From assembly GCF_002909235.1 (NCBI RefSeq), contig NZ_PHQQ01000014.1, forward strand, positions 62,001-126,000: DNA of 64,000 nucleotides, in the 5' to 3' direction. This DNA comes from Arenibacter catalasegens (GTDB taxonomy: Bacteria; Bacteroidota; Bacteroidia; Flavobacteriales; Flavobacteriaceae). This document shows, piece by piece, positions 18,850-28,446 of this stretch (positions within the stretch are counted from its first letter, which is position 1; each line of letters opens with the position of its first letter). The notes under the pieces are model-generated. The model made no database searches. It saw only the letters and a list, made by a program, of their open reading frames with translations, and had not been told where the DNA came from. Made by a program: the position numbers and the translations under genes.

Positions 18850-19297
18850 GCATCAATTTTTAAATGTACGACACTATGCCTTGGCTGAGGCAGATTTGAT
18901 CGAATCCGGTTTCGGGCATATTAAAAATAAGTAATACAAGCCGTAGTAAAACGGTTTTTAGTGATTTTGGCGTACAGATTTTTAATCTAATGATTTCCAA
19001 CTTCTAATGCCCCGTGGTTTGTTATTTTAAAGAAAATTCATATTATTTTTTCATAAAAGGCAATGATATTTAAAGAATTAATGCCTTTAACTTTTTCATG
19101 TATATTTATAAATATTTTGTAAATATTAAATTAATGTGGATTCTTATTGTTTTGGTTATAAACAATAAGAAATACAGCTTAAAGGATTAACTCAGCGGTT
19201 AGGGTTTTACTCCTTGTGAGCTGAACAGAATTTTAATTAAATATAAACGGGGAGGCAGTAAAAGAGTAGGAAATTGACATATAAATATATTTTAAAA
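18850..19297. other. Intergenic, no gene seen
   Basis: About 450 bp, AT-rich. The first 85 bp read as a short open tail in the +2 frame (ending ALAEADLIESGFGHIKNK at 18934), which might be the remnant of another gene. Otherwise it should contain the promoter of the operon at 19298; no clear -7 box was identified. Confidence 0.45.
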
Positions 19298-22096
19298 ATG
19301 GCAAAATCTGTTTGCATAAGCAGTATATATAGGCTTACATGGATTTTGACTATCCTTTTTATGGGGTCTTGCGCTGACTCATCAAATAATGAAATAAGCT
19401 TTAATCGCGATGTTCGCCCAATCTTAAATAGTAAATGTTTAAGATGTCACGGAGGGGTTAAGGCTAATGGAGAGTTTAGTTTGTTATTTGAAGAGGATGC
19501 CTTTAGTGAAACACAATCCGGTAAACCTGCCATTGTGCGGGGGAACCATGAAAAAAGTGAACTATATAGAAGATTGGTGTCCAAAGACCCGGAGGTTAGG
19601 ATGCCATTTGAATCTCCACAACTCTCACCGGAGGAAATAGAGATCTTAGCTAAGTGGATCGATCAAGGGGCGAAATGGGAAAAACACTGGGCATATATTC
19701 CTCCTAAAGAAAGCATCGTACCACCTGTAGTGATCGATAGTGGCTGGGCCAAGAATTCAATAGATCAATTTGTGTTTTCCAAATTGAATAAAAAGGGACT
19801 ATCTCCTTCAAAAAGGGCAGATAGAAATACCTTGTTGAGAAGACTTTATTTGGATCTGACGGGTCTTCCGCCGACCATGGAAGAGGCTAAAGCCTTTTTA
19901 GAAGATAATTCTCCTGATGCTTACGAAAAATTGGTAGATAAATTATTGGGATCTCCCCATTTCGGGGAAAGATGGGCCAGTATGTGGTTAGATTTGGCTA
20001 GATATGCTGATTCCAAAGGGTTTGAAAAGGATACCAATCGGGAAATTTGGAAATTTCGGGATTGGGTAATTGCGGCCTTTAATAGCGATATGCCCTTTGA
20101 TCAATTTTCAATTGAACAATTGGCAGGGGATATGCTTCCAGAACCAACGGAGGAACAATTGATTGCTACGGCATTTCACAGAAATACCCTTGCCAATGAT
20201 GAAGGTGGTACGGATAATGAAGAATTTAGAGTGGCCTCTGTTGTGGATAGGGTCTCAACGACCTACGAAGTATGGCAAGGCACTACAATGGCTTGCGTTC
20301 AATGCCATAGTCACCCATATGACCCTTTTAGGCATAGGGAATTTTATGAATCTATGGCTTTCTTTAATAATGCAGCCGATGACGATTCTTATTTTGAAAA
20401 ACCTAAACTTTTCACCTATTCAAAGGAGAATAAAAAAGAGGTAGATGCCCTTTTGAAATATATTAATGGTCAATTGGTCCCTAGTGATGGACAGGTGGCA
20501 AAATCTCGTTTTTTGTACGATCAAAAAGAGACGTTGCTAGCGCATATGGGATATCGGTTCATAGAGGCGGAAGCATTTGATCAAACTAGTCCGTTTATAG
20601 AATTGGATGGAGGTTTAAATTTTTTGTGGCAGATTCAGGATAGTTCATGGGCCAGCTATAATAATGTTGATTTAAGAAAAGTCAATAAAATGGGCTTTTT
20701 GGTATCAGCTTCTCTGAAATATGCAGGTGATATTTCCATTCATTTGGATTCACTTAATGGAAGAAATATTGGTCAAGTACGCATTTCCAGTACGGAAGAT
20801 TCCAAACGTGTAGAAAACGGATTGAAAATAAAGGAGTTTAGCGTCAATATTCCGGAGATTACGGGTGAACACGATGTTTTTCTGCAGTTCCATAAAGGCG
20901 AGAGTTATGTGGCACATCTTTTCTATTTGGATAAGATTTTCTATTATGAGAAAGAACCTCTTATGGAGAAACATGATAAGGAATTCAAGCAAAAACTGGA
21001 GGAACTTGCCCAAATCCCAACTACAAGTACTCCCATAATCCAAGAATTGCAAAAAGATAAAGCTCGTAAGACTTTTGTTTTTGATCGCGGCAGTTGGCTA
21101 AATTTAGGAGAAGAAGTACGTATGGGAATTCCAGATATTTATAGTTTGGGTGATAACAAGGAGCCGAGCAATAGGTTGGAATTTGCCAAGTGGATGGTAA
21201 GTGATAAAAACCCGCTTTCCGCGCGGGTGGTGGTAAATCGTTTTTGGGAGCAAATCTTTGGAAGGGGTTTAGTGGAATCTATGGAGGAATTTGGTTCACA
21301 GGGGAAAAACCCAAGTCATCCGGAGTTGTTGGATTGGATGGCAGTAAAATTAATGAAAGAATACAAGTGGAAGATAAAACCTTTGTTACGGGAATTAGTT
21401 CTTTCGGCGACCTATCAACAATCCTCGATTGCAAATACCGAGATAATAGAAATGGACCCCAATAATATATGGCTTTCCAGAGGGTCCCGTACACGTCTTT
21501 CTGCTGAGCAGATTCGCGATGAAATTTTGATGGTGAGCGGCTTGCTCAATAAAACGATCGGTGGCCCTAGTGTTATTAACACGGATGTAGAAATTGCGGG
21601 TGGGTGGAATACCCTTCCGGATTATGTTCTTAAGGGAGATGATGCCATGTATAGGCGTTCGTTGTATACCTTTTGGAAACGGGTGAACCCACCTATGAAT
21701 ATGATCGTATTCGATAGCCCGGATAGGTCTAGTTGTGTTTCAAGTAGGGTGTTGACGAATACACCCTTACAGGCCCTTAGTTTGCTTAATGATAAAACCT
21801 TCTTTGAAGCATCACAATTATTGGCAAAACAGATGTTTGAAGCGGATAATCAGCTGGAGAATCAAATAAAATTTGGCTATTTTAAAGTGATGGGCAAAAC
21901 CATTAACGAGGAAAAATTGATGCAATTGACACAGTTTTATGATAATGCCCTATTGCATTATGTAAACAATATGGATAGTTCTGAGTTTCCTGAGGTAGCG
22001 TTAGAGTATTCAGGAAAAAATAAACCTAAGATGGCGGCATTGACTATGGTGGCCAATGTATTCCTAAATCTGGATGAATTTATTGTAAAAGGATAA
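19298..22096 (+). CDS. PSCyt1/DUF1549/DUF1553 lipoprotein (planctomycete-type cytochrome)
   Basis: About 932 residues from the ATG at 19298 (a TTG lies 8 codons upstream). The signal peptide ends in lipobox MGSC. Domain order: a planctomycete cytochrome c domain with CLRCH at about residues 47-51 and a MPFESPQLSPEEIEILAKWIDQGA tail; DUF1549 (about 120-330) with a second haem motif CVQCHSHPYDPF; a central carbohydrate-binding-like beta region (about 430-590); and DUF1553 (about 610-900) with NPLSARVVVNRFWEQIFG and CVSSRVLTNTPLQALSLLND. Biochemical function is not established for this family; redox chemistry on polysaccharide-derived substrates has been proposed. It is first of a tight operon with the DUF1501 gene (11 bp gap) and the DUF2231 gene. 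Confidence 0.93.
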   Translation: MAKSVCISSIYRLTWILTILFMGSCADSSNNEISFNRDVRPILNSKCLRCHGGVKANGEFSLLFEEDAFSETQSGKPAIVRGNHEKSELYRRLVSKDPEVRMPFESPQLSPEEIEILAKWIDQGAKWEKHWAYIPPKESIVPPVVIDSGWAKNSIDQFVFSKLNKKGLSPSKRADRNTLLRRLYLDLTGLPPTMEEAKAFLEDNSPDAYEKLVDKLLGSPHFGERWASMWLDLARYADSKGFEKDTNREIWKFRDWVIAAFNSDMPFDQFSIEQLAGDMLPEPTEEQLIATAFHRNTLANDEGGTDNEEFRVASVVDRVSTTYEVWQGTTMACVQCHSHPYDPFRHREFYESMAFFNNAADDDSYFEKPKLFTYSKENKKEVDALLKYINGQLVPSDGQVAKSRFLYDQKETLLAHMGYRFIEAEAFDQTSPFIELDGGLNFLWQIQDSSWASYNNVDLRKVNKMGFLVSASLKYAGDISIHLDSLNGRNIGQVRISSTEDSKRVENGLKIKEFSVNIPEITGEHDVFLQFHKGESYVAHLFYLDKIFYYEKEPLMEKHDKEFKQKLEELAQIPTTSTPIIQELQKDKARKTFVFDRGSWLNLGEEVRMGIPDIYSLGDNKEPSNRLEFAKWMVSDKNPLSARVVVNRFWEQIFGRGLVESMEEFGSQGKNPSHPELLDWMAVKLMKEYKWKIKPLLRELVLSATYQQSSIANTEIIEMDPNNIWLSRGSRTRLSAEQIRDEILMVSGLLNKTIGGPSVINTDVEIAGGWNTLPDYVLKGDDAMYRRSLYTFWKRVNPPMNMIVFDSPDRSSCVSSRVLTNTPLQALSLLNDKTFFEASQLLAKQMFEADNQLENQIKFGYFKVMGKTINEEKLMQLTQFYDNALLHYVNNMDSSEFPEVALEYSGKNKPKMAALTMVANVFLNLDEFIVKG

Positions 22097-22107
22097 TATA
22101 ATTTAGC

Positions 22108-23562
22108 ATGAATATTTTAAACGAGGCACATTATCGCGAAAGTGAATATAATACCCGTAGGCATTTTATAAAGAATTGCATTTCGGGTATGGGGGCCTTA
22201 ACACTAGGTTCTATGTTAGGCGGGGATTTGTTTGCCAACAATTCGCCCGCACTTAACGCGGGTGGGGGAATCCCACATTTTTTGCCTAAAGTTAAGCATG
22301 TGATTTATTTGCACATGGCAGGTGGACCTTCGCAATTAGAACTTTTTGATTATAAACCGGTGCTGAATACCTTGAATGGACAAGATTGTCCCCCTTCCTT
22401 ATTGGAAGGCAAGCGCTTTGCCTTTATAAGGGGAACTCCTAAAATGTTGGGCTCGCAAGCCAGTTTTAAACAGTACGGAGAATCTCGCACTTGGATATCC
22501 AATTATTTGCCAAAATTTGCCAGCGTAGTTGATGAAGTTAGTTTTCTGAAGGCAGTTTCCACGGAAGAATTTAACCACGCACCCGCACAGTTCTTAATGC
22601 AAACGGGATCACCCAGGCAAGGGCGACCTTCATTAGGAAGTTGGGCAACTTATGGGCTGGGTTCGTCCAATGAAAACTTGCCGGGCTTTATTGTTTTGCT
22701 TTCAGGAGGGGTAGTTTCCGGAGGAAAACGCCTTTGGGGAAGTGGATTTTTACCTACCGTTTACCAAGGAGTCCAATGCCAATCCAAAGGTCCTGCAGTT
22801 AGGAATTTACAAAACCCGAAAGGCGTAGATGGAGTTTTGAGAAAGCAATCTGTAGATGCCATAAATAGAATAAATGAATTGGAATATCAAGAATCCCATG
22901 ATCCCGAAATTCTAACGAGAATGTCTCAATATGAGTTAGCGTTTAAAATGCAAACTTCGGTGCCGGGTGTTATGAGTATAGATGATGAACCGGAATATAT
23001 TAAAAAGCTATATGGAGTAACGCCAGGAGAGGGTTCCTTTGCGAATAATTGTCTTTTGGCAAGAAGGTTAGTGGAAAATGGAGTACGTTTTGTTCAGCTT
23101 TATGATGACGGTTGGGATACACATGGGGTTGGAGCTGGCAATGGTGTAGATGTTGGTTTAAATTCGAAATGTAGTCGTATTGATCAGAGTATGACAGCAC
23201 TTATTACCGATTTAAAACAAAGAGGGCTTTTAGAGGAAACCCTAATAGTTTGGGGAGGAGAGTTTGGCAGAACTCCTATGATGGAGGCAAGATCAGGGAA
23301 AGGTTTCTATGGGCGGGACCATCATGGAGAGGCCTTTACAATGTGGATGGCCGGAGGAGGAATTAAAAAAGGATTTACTTTTGGCGAAACGGATGAGATA
23401 GGCTATTCGGCAATAAAAGGTAAGGTTCATGTTCATGACGTACAAGCAACAATTCTTAACCAATTAGGTTTGGATCATGAAAGACTTACATATCATTTTC
23501 AAGGGAGAGATTTTAGACTTACAGATGTAAGTGGCCACGTGGTCAAAGATATTTTAACATAG
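22108..23562 (+). CDS. DUF1501 domain protein (alkaline phosphatase/sulfatase-like fold)
   Basis: 484 residues. The N-terminus carries a twin-arginine-like stretch (NTRRHFIKNCISGMGALTLG), pointing to Tat export. The body has KHVIYLHMAGGPSQLELFDYKP at the start, a FARRL-like block ARRLVENGVRFVQLYDDGWDTH, and near the end LIVWGGEFGRTPMMEARSGKGFYGRDHHGEAFTMW, split over metal-binding-type residues (D, H, E). These are hallmarks of DUF1501, distant kin of alkaline phosphatase-like enzymes. It is almost always found next to a PSCyt1/DUF1553 gene, as here. Enzymatic activity is undescribed. Confidence 0.93.
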   Translation: MNILNEAHYRESEYNTRRHFIKNCISGMGALTLGSMLGGDLFANNSPALNAGGGIPHFLPKVKHVIYLHMAGGPSQLELFDYKPVLNTLNGQDCPPSLLEGKRFAFIRGTPKMLGSQASFKQYGESRTWISNYLPKFASVVDEVSFLKAVSTEEFNHAPAQFLMQTGSPRQGRPSLGSWATYGLGSSNENLPGFIVLLSGGVVSGGKRLWGSGFLPTVYQGVQCQSKGPAVRNLQNPKGVDGVLRKQSVDAINRINELEYQESHDPEILTRMSQYELAFKMQTSVPGVMSIDDEPEYIKKLYGVTPGEGSFANNCLLARRLVENGVRFVQLYDDGWDTHGVGAGNGVDVGLNSKCSRIDQSMTALITDLKQRGLLEETLIVWGGEFGRTPMMEARSGKGFYGRDHHGEAFTMWMAGGGIKKGFTFGETDEIGYSAIKGKVHVHDVQATILNQLGLDHERLTYHFQGRDFRLTDVSGHVVKDILT

Positions 23563-23573
23563 CAGTAGTACAT

Positions 23574-24941
23574 ATGGATATTGAATTATTTCTGGGGAGA
23601 TTTCACCCTTTAGTGGTACACTTGCCCATTGGGTTTATTGTATTGGCCGTAATTATTGAAAGTATTGGTCTGTTTAAGAATGATAAGCAAATCTACAACC
23701 GTATTGTTCAATACGCTCTTATAGCAGTTATTGTGTCCAGTCTTATTACTATTGCCACAGGACTGCTACTGTCCCAAGGAGGAGAATACAATGTAGAAAC
23801 ACTTAATCAACACAAGTGGCTGGGGATAGGAGTGGCCGTATTTTCAGCTTTGATCTTAGTCCTTAAAATAAAAATACGGAAGTATAATCGCAAACAATCT
23901 ATCATAGTATCCTCAATATTTATAATTCTTGTTGGTCTTACCGGGCATCAAGGCGGAGTGCTTACCCATGGGGAAGAATACCTTCTTACCTATGCCCCTG
24001 ATGCCATAAAGAATATGGCCGGATTTGAAATAGAGAGTTCAAAAAAAGGAATCCAACAGAAGAATCAAGATTCGATTGTAATTTACAGGGATGTTATTGA
24101 ACCTATGTTGGAACAAAAATGTACATCGTGCCATAATAATGATAAACAAAAAGGAGATCTTAATCTTATGGGGTATAAAGACTTATTCGCTAAGGCAGAA
24201 AGTGGATATCCAATTGTACAAAGCGTTTTAGAGGAAAGTGAACTATTTAAGCGCATTAGCTTACCCTTGAACAATAAAAAATTTATGCCTCCAAAGGGGA
24301 AGCCATTAAGCTATAGTGAAATAAAAATTCTTGAATATTGGATAAATATTGGAGCAGATAGTTTAGCGGTGTTCGACCATGTAAATATGACACCGGAATT
24401 ATTGCAACTAATGATCCGGGATTATAGTTTGGACTTTAATCCCAAGCCCTATATAGAAACGATTGTAGTTGAGGATGTTGAGCAACAAAAAGTAGATGTG
24501 TTGATCGAAAATGGATTTTCAGTCAATAGGTTGGGAGAAGATAATTTCTTGCTGGATGTAAGTTACGACGGGGTGGCAATAGGTGAGGAACAAATTAGTC
24601 TATTGAAGCAAATAGGCGATAACATTACATTTTTGAACCTATCCAATTGTGGATTAACAGATGAAATGATGGGCAAGTTACCCGAATTAAACAATTTGAC
24701 TAAAATTGATTTACATTCAAATTCAATCACTGACAATGCCATCGAACAATTACAAAAATATAGGCATTTGGAAGTGATTAATCTTTATGATACGGAGATC
24801 TCCGGCAAGGGTTTAAAATTGTTATTGGATATTGATTCGTTGAGAAGATTGTATTTGTGGAAAACCAATGTAACCCAACAGATGGTAGAGGATAGCAGTA
24901 ATAGTACAAATGTTTTAATTGATCTTGGAGGTGCCATCTGA
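23574..24941 (+). CDS. DUF2231 membrane domain - cytochrome c - leucine-rich repeat protein
   Basis: 455 residues, third gene of the operon (11 bp after the DUF1501 gene). Residues 1-150 hold four membrane spans of the DUF2231 type, starting FHPLVVHLPIGFIVLAVIIES (split), with a histidine pair that could bind haem b. Residues about 165-270 form a PSCyt1-like domain with CTSCH and RISLPLNNKKFMPPKGKPLSYSEI. The C-terminus (about 340-455) has leucine-rich repeats of the ribonuclease-inhibitor kind: LNLSNCGLTDEMMGKL, IDLHSNSITDNAIEQL and INLYDTEISGKGLKLL. It therefore looks like a membrane electron-transfer anchor with a protein-interaction tail for its two partners. Confidence 0.92.
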   Translation: MDIELFLGRFHPLVVHLPIGFIVLAVIIESIGLFKNDKQIYNRIVQYALIAVIVSSLITIATGLLLSQGGEYNVETLNQHKWLGIGVAVFSALILVLKIKIRKYNRKQSIIVSSIFIILVGLTGHQGGVLTHGEEYLLTYAPDAIKNMAGFEIESSKKGIQQKNQDSIVIYRDVIEPMLEQKCTSCHNNDKQKGDLNLMGYKDLFAKAESGYPIVQSVLEESELFKRISLPLNNKKFMPPKGKPLSYSEIKILEYWINIGADSLAVFDHVNMTPELLQLMIRDYSLDFNPKPYIETIVVEDVEQQKVDVLIENGFSVNRLGEDNFLLDVSYDGVAIGEEQISLLKQIGDNITFLNLSNCGLTDEMMGKLPELNNLTKIDLHSNSITDNAIEQLQKYRHLEVINLYDTEISGKGLKLLLDIDSLRRLYLWKTNVTQQMVEDSSNSTNVLIDLGGAI

Positions 24942-25177
24942 ACCCTTTATTCAATGGTATAATTATGGCAATTGTATTCCTTCGTTTAAAACGTAAGTTT
25001 GGTTGGGTCTAGAATGGAAATCATTGAAGGCATAAATTGATGGTTCCCGTATTTTCCCCTGCATCTGGTTACCTTTTATCTCGAAGGACCTTATGCAAGG
25101 TTGGTACTAGAAAAATCTGAATTTTGTTGTTAGTTTTTATTATTGAATTGCGGGAATACCGTTCCGCATGCATGTGT

Positions 25178-27055
25178 TTATAATATTTTAAGGTATTCCA
25201 ATCTAAGCTTCACTTCTGAATCTTCTACTACGGTTTTAGATATTTTATCTAACTGAATATCAAATTGATAATTGTAGGTGGCCGACTCCATAAGTACGAT
25301 CGAGTTTAAAATGAGCAAAGCCTCACTTGGTTTTTCAGACTCGTACAAGGAATTTGTCATTACTGCTGAAGGGTCTGTTGTTTTTATAATTCCTAGAAAT
25401 TCAGCTGCGCGTACCCTATTTATTAGCTCTTTGTCCTGAGAGGCCATTTCCCTAATTTGAGACTCCATTGCACTGGCTTGTTGCCCAAAAGTACTACAGG
25501 CGATAATTGCCCAGTATCGTTCCCATGTATCGGAAGAATTAAGGGCAGTGGTAAGGGACTTCTTGGCATCCTCAAAAGTCAATAGGTTTAAATCGGTAAT
25601 AGCGATATATTTTTGAATGTCCTCTTTGTGATTATTCCCAAAATGCACCGGATTTGTGAACGCTTTCTCGATCAGGAAGTGTTCGGGATAGAAAGATAGA
25701 TCGGGCATTTCTTTTACCCATGTAACGAGTTTTTCTCGCATATTAAATAGGGTAGTAGTATACGCTGGGTCATCTGCCAAGTTCTTTGTTTCATAGGGGT
25801 CGGCATCAACATCAAAAAGCATTTCCGGGGCCCGTTTATTAAAAAAGGCGGATTGTAGCTCGTTGAGTTTACCATCGGCGTATAAGGACTGCCACTCTTT
25901 GTAGGCCAATTGCTTGTAACGATAGTTGTTCATTAATCCATCATAATTAAAGGGCTGATAGCTTCTAATGTATTTGTACTTTCCTTTTCGGACAGCCCTT
26001 ACCATATCAAATTTTTCATCAAATCTATCGGCATAACTATAAGTCTCATCACGGGAATTTAATTCTTCACGCTCTATATCCTTGCCTAAAAAAGCGGTTC
26101 CGTCTATTTCCTTGGGAATACTAATGCCAGCAAGATTTAATACTGTTGGTGCCAAATCTATAAAGCTTACAAAACCGTTTATGGTACTACCGATCTCATT
26201 TTTTACCAGATGTCTATATTTTTTTGGAATATGGACCACCATAGGCACATGGAGTCCGGTTTCATAAAGATATCCTTTGCTCCCTGGCAATACACCACCA
26301 TGATCCCCGAAGTAAAAAATGAAGGTGTCATCCAAGCGACCATCATTCTTTAGTTCAATAATGATTTCACCCACCTGACGGTCCATCTCCCTAATTTTAT
26401 CACGGTAGAGGGCATTGGTGTATTTAAATAAGTCTGTGTTGGGATGATTGGGTTGAATTTCGAAGGAGTTTATATCTGTTTCAGTAACGGTGGTGTCCAT
26501 ACCCTGTGCAGTAAAGTGCATGCTGGATTCATGGGAAACCCCAATGTTAAAAACATGGAAAAAGGGTTGATTTTCAGCCCTGTTTTTCCAGCTTGCCTTT
26601 TTTGAAGATGCATCCCAAACACCTTCACTTTTGATTATATTATAATCCTCTTTGCTATTGTTGGTGGTGTAATAACCAGCCTCTCTTAAGTAAGTAGGAA
26701 ACATTTTGAGAGAATCGGGCATGGGAACAGCAGCCATCTTTCTATGAAATTGGGCCCCGATACGAGGTCCGTAGCAACCAGATATTATGGCCGACCGGGC
26801 AACACTGCAGACGGGGGCATTGGAAAATGCGCGATTAAATATCAATCCTTCAGTTGCTAGTGATTCTATGTTCGGGGTAGGAATGCCATTGTCATCAAAA
26901 AGTTTTTGGTAGTGCTTGGAATTGTCCTCGGAGGTGATCCAAACAATATTTGGGGGCAGCTCGACTTTCTGTTTAGTTTGGCAACTAATAACAATAATGG
27001 TGCAAATAAGGATTGCGATGACATTAAAAATATTTCTAGGTTTATTTTTAAACAT
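25178..27055 (-). CDS. Sulfatase (S1 family) with atypical CSVAR motif
   Basis: 625 residues, lipoprotein (lipobox VISC, C25). The N-terminus NIVWITSEDNS provides the first metal ligands. The formylglycine position is C83 in APVCSVARSAIISGCYGP. The usual core is C-x-[P/A]-S-R, whereas here position 3 is Val and position 4 Ala, with the Arg retained. The second metal site is FYFGDHGGVLPGSKG. The alkaline-phosphatase-like fold is complete, followed by a C-terminal HEAT-like stretch (about 480-625). Predicted role: periplasmic hydrolysis of sulfate esters, probably of sulfated glycans. It lies convergent to the DUF2231 gene and divergent from the ThuA gene. Confidence 0.88.
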   Translation of the reverse strand: MFKNKPRNIFNVIAILICTIIVISCQTKQKVELPPNIVWITSEDNSKHYQKLFDDNGIPTPNIESLATEGLIFNRAFSNAPVCSVARSAIISGCYGPRIGAQFHRKMAAVPMPDSLKMFPTYLREAGYYTTNNSKEDYNIIKSEGVWDASSKKASWKNRAENQPFFHVFNIGVSHESSMHFTAQGMDTTVTETDINSFEIQPNHPNTDLFKYTNALYRDKIREMDRQVGEIIIELKNDGRLDDTFIFYFGDHGGVLPGSKGYLYETGLHVPMVVHIPKKYRHLVKNEIGSTINGFVSFIDLAPTVLNLAGISIPKEIDGTAFLGKDIEREELNSRDETYSYADRFDEKFDMVRAVRKGKYKYIRSYQPFNYDGLMNNYRYKQLAYKEWQSLYADGKLNELQSAFFNKRAPEMLFDVDADPYETKNLADDPAYTTTLFNMREKLVTWVKEMPDLSFYPEHFLIEKAFTNPVHFGNNHKEDIQKYIAITDLNLLTFEDAKKSLTTALNSSDTWERYWAIIACSTFGQQASAMESQIREMASQDKELINRVRAAEFLGIIKTTDPSAVMTNSLYESEKPSEALLILNSIVLMESATYNYQFDIQLDKISKTVVEDSEVKLRLEYLKIL

Positions 27056-27389
27056 TGGAGTTTAGGGTTTATGGCAGGCTATTTTTGAAATATGTGTGTT
27101 ATTAAAGTTCCCAATATAGCGAATCTTCTATATCCCATGGGTATTTTATTATGTTTATGGCCCTAGAAAGATGTACCTTTATCTTTAGAAATTTAAACAT
27201 AATATATTGGATATTAACATTTTATGGTGTTAAGTATTATGTATTTTTCAGGTTATAAAAACCTAATTCTTAGGTCGAGCTAACATCTAGAAAGTTTTGA
27301 CTCTTAATTATAGCCTTAAAACCCTTATTTTTATTGAAACAGAGGTTAAGTAAATATGCTTAACTAGAAGGAATTAGGAATTACCAATT
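27056..27389. other. Divergent intergenic region, no gene seen
   Basis: About 330 bp between the divergent sulfatase and ThuA genes. AT-rich with no coding frame. It must hold both promoters; no match good enough to call was found. Confidence 0.45.
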
Positions 27390-28238
27390 ATGAAAAGCGA
27401 AAAAAACCAAATTGTTGTAACCATCTTTTTATCGTTAATCTTTTTATCAACCTTGCCATTAATTGCGCAAGAGCATCTTGATGTTGATCATCAAAAGAAA
27501 ATGCATGAGCGCAATGCCATGGGGAATGGAGCTACATTGAAGGTTTTGCTCTTTTCCGGTACAGGTTGGTTCCGCCATCCAGACATCCCCATTGTAAACG
27601 GATGGATTGTGCGACTAGGTGCCGAACACAATATGCAGATAGATGTAAGTGAAACTGGGGATGATATATCGAAGGAAAAATTGAGTTATTATGATGTCTT
27701 GCTGTTCAACAATGCAAATGTACTCGATAAAGTTTTCAATGAAAACCAGCGGAATGCCATTGAAGAATGGTATAAAGCTGGGGGCGCCATTGTTGGTTTA
27801 CATGCATTGTTGGTGCATCAGGAAAACTGGCCCTGGATAATGGAATTGGGAGGTTGTGATTTCAATAGTGATTCTGAGTTTCTTAAGGCCAAATTGGTGG
27901 TTGATTCCAAGGCCATGGATCATCCTGCCGTTAAGGGAATGGGTAAAGAGTTTTGGTACGAGGCAGATTGGACCAACCACACCAAGGTTGTTACTGGTTT
28001 GCCGGGTGTACAGGTTTTACTCAGGGTGGACGAATCGACATACGAACCAGTTAGAGAATATTTTAAGACCAGAGGAGGCGTAGCAATGGGGAAAGACCAT
28101 CCTATAGCGTGGACTAGGATTTGGGGAGGAGGAAGGTTTTTCTATACAGAATTGGGTCATGACATCCGCTCGTTAGATACGGATTTTGGACGACAACATC
28201 TAATAGAAGGCATAAAATGGGTAGCGAAAAAAGAATGA
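27390..28238 (+). CDS. ThuA-domain protein, exported
   Basis: 282 residues with a signal peptide ending near PLIAQ (residue about 26). The ThuA domain (glutamine-amidotransferase-like fold) occupies the rest: VLLFSGTGWFRHPDIP, LLFNNANVLDKVFNENQRNA, GGAIVGLHALLVH, the acidic/aromatic block EFWYEADW, and the closing GGGRFFYTELGHDIRS. Named after a trehalose-utilisation gene, the domain is frequent in carbohydrate loci; its reaction is not well established, although keto-sugar related roles have been proposed. A sulfatase gene follows 209 bp downstream on the same strand. Confidence 0.88.
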   Translation: MKSEKNQIVVTIFLSLIFLSTLPLIAQEHLDVDHQKKMHERNAMGNGATLKVLLFSGTGWFRHPDIPIVNGWIVRLGAEHNMQIDVSETGDDISKEKLSYYDVLLFNNANVLDKVFNENQRNAIEEWYKAGGAIVGLHALLVHQENWPWIMELGGCDFNSDSEFLKAKLVVDSKAMDHPAVKGMGKEFWYEADWTNHTKVVTGLPGVQVLLRVDESTYEPVREYFKTRGGVAMGKDHPIAWTRIWGGGRFFYTELGHDIRSLDTDFGRQHLIEGIKWVAKKE

Positions 28239-28446
28239 TAAAGCTGTTGTATACCCTTGCTTAAGGGACTCATGCAATTGCAACATTCGCTTATTAGGGC
28301 TTTTCCTATTTTGGGGTATGGTATAAATATTTTGCCTTTCAGATTATCAAGAAGAACATAAGGCAAAAATATTTGATGTTTGTCCCTAAACCATTTATAT
28401 TTAGTGATTCTCTTTAGGAAGAGTTTTATCAATACAAACCAACCAT

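Noticed and set aside
18850-18934. Open tail reading ALAEADLIESGFGHIKNK after the six-hairpin gene
   Set aside because: Too short to tell from chance, and the upstream gene ends naturally; kept only as a note in the intergenic entry.
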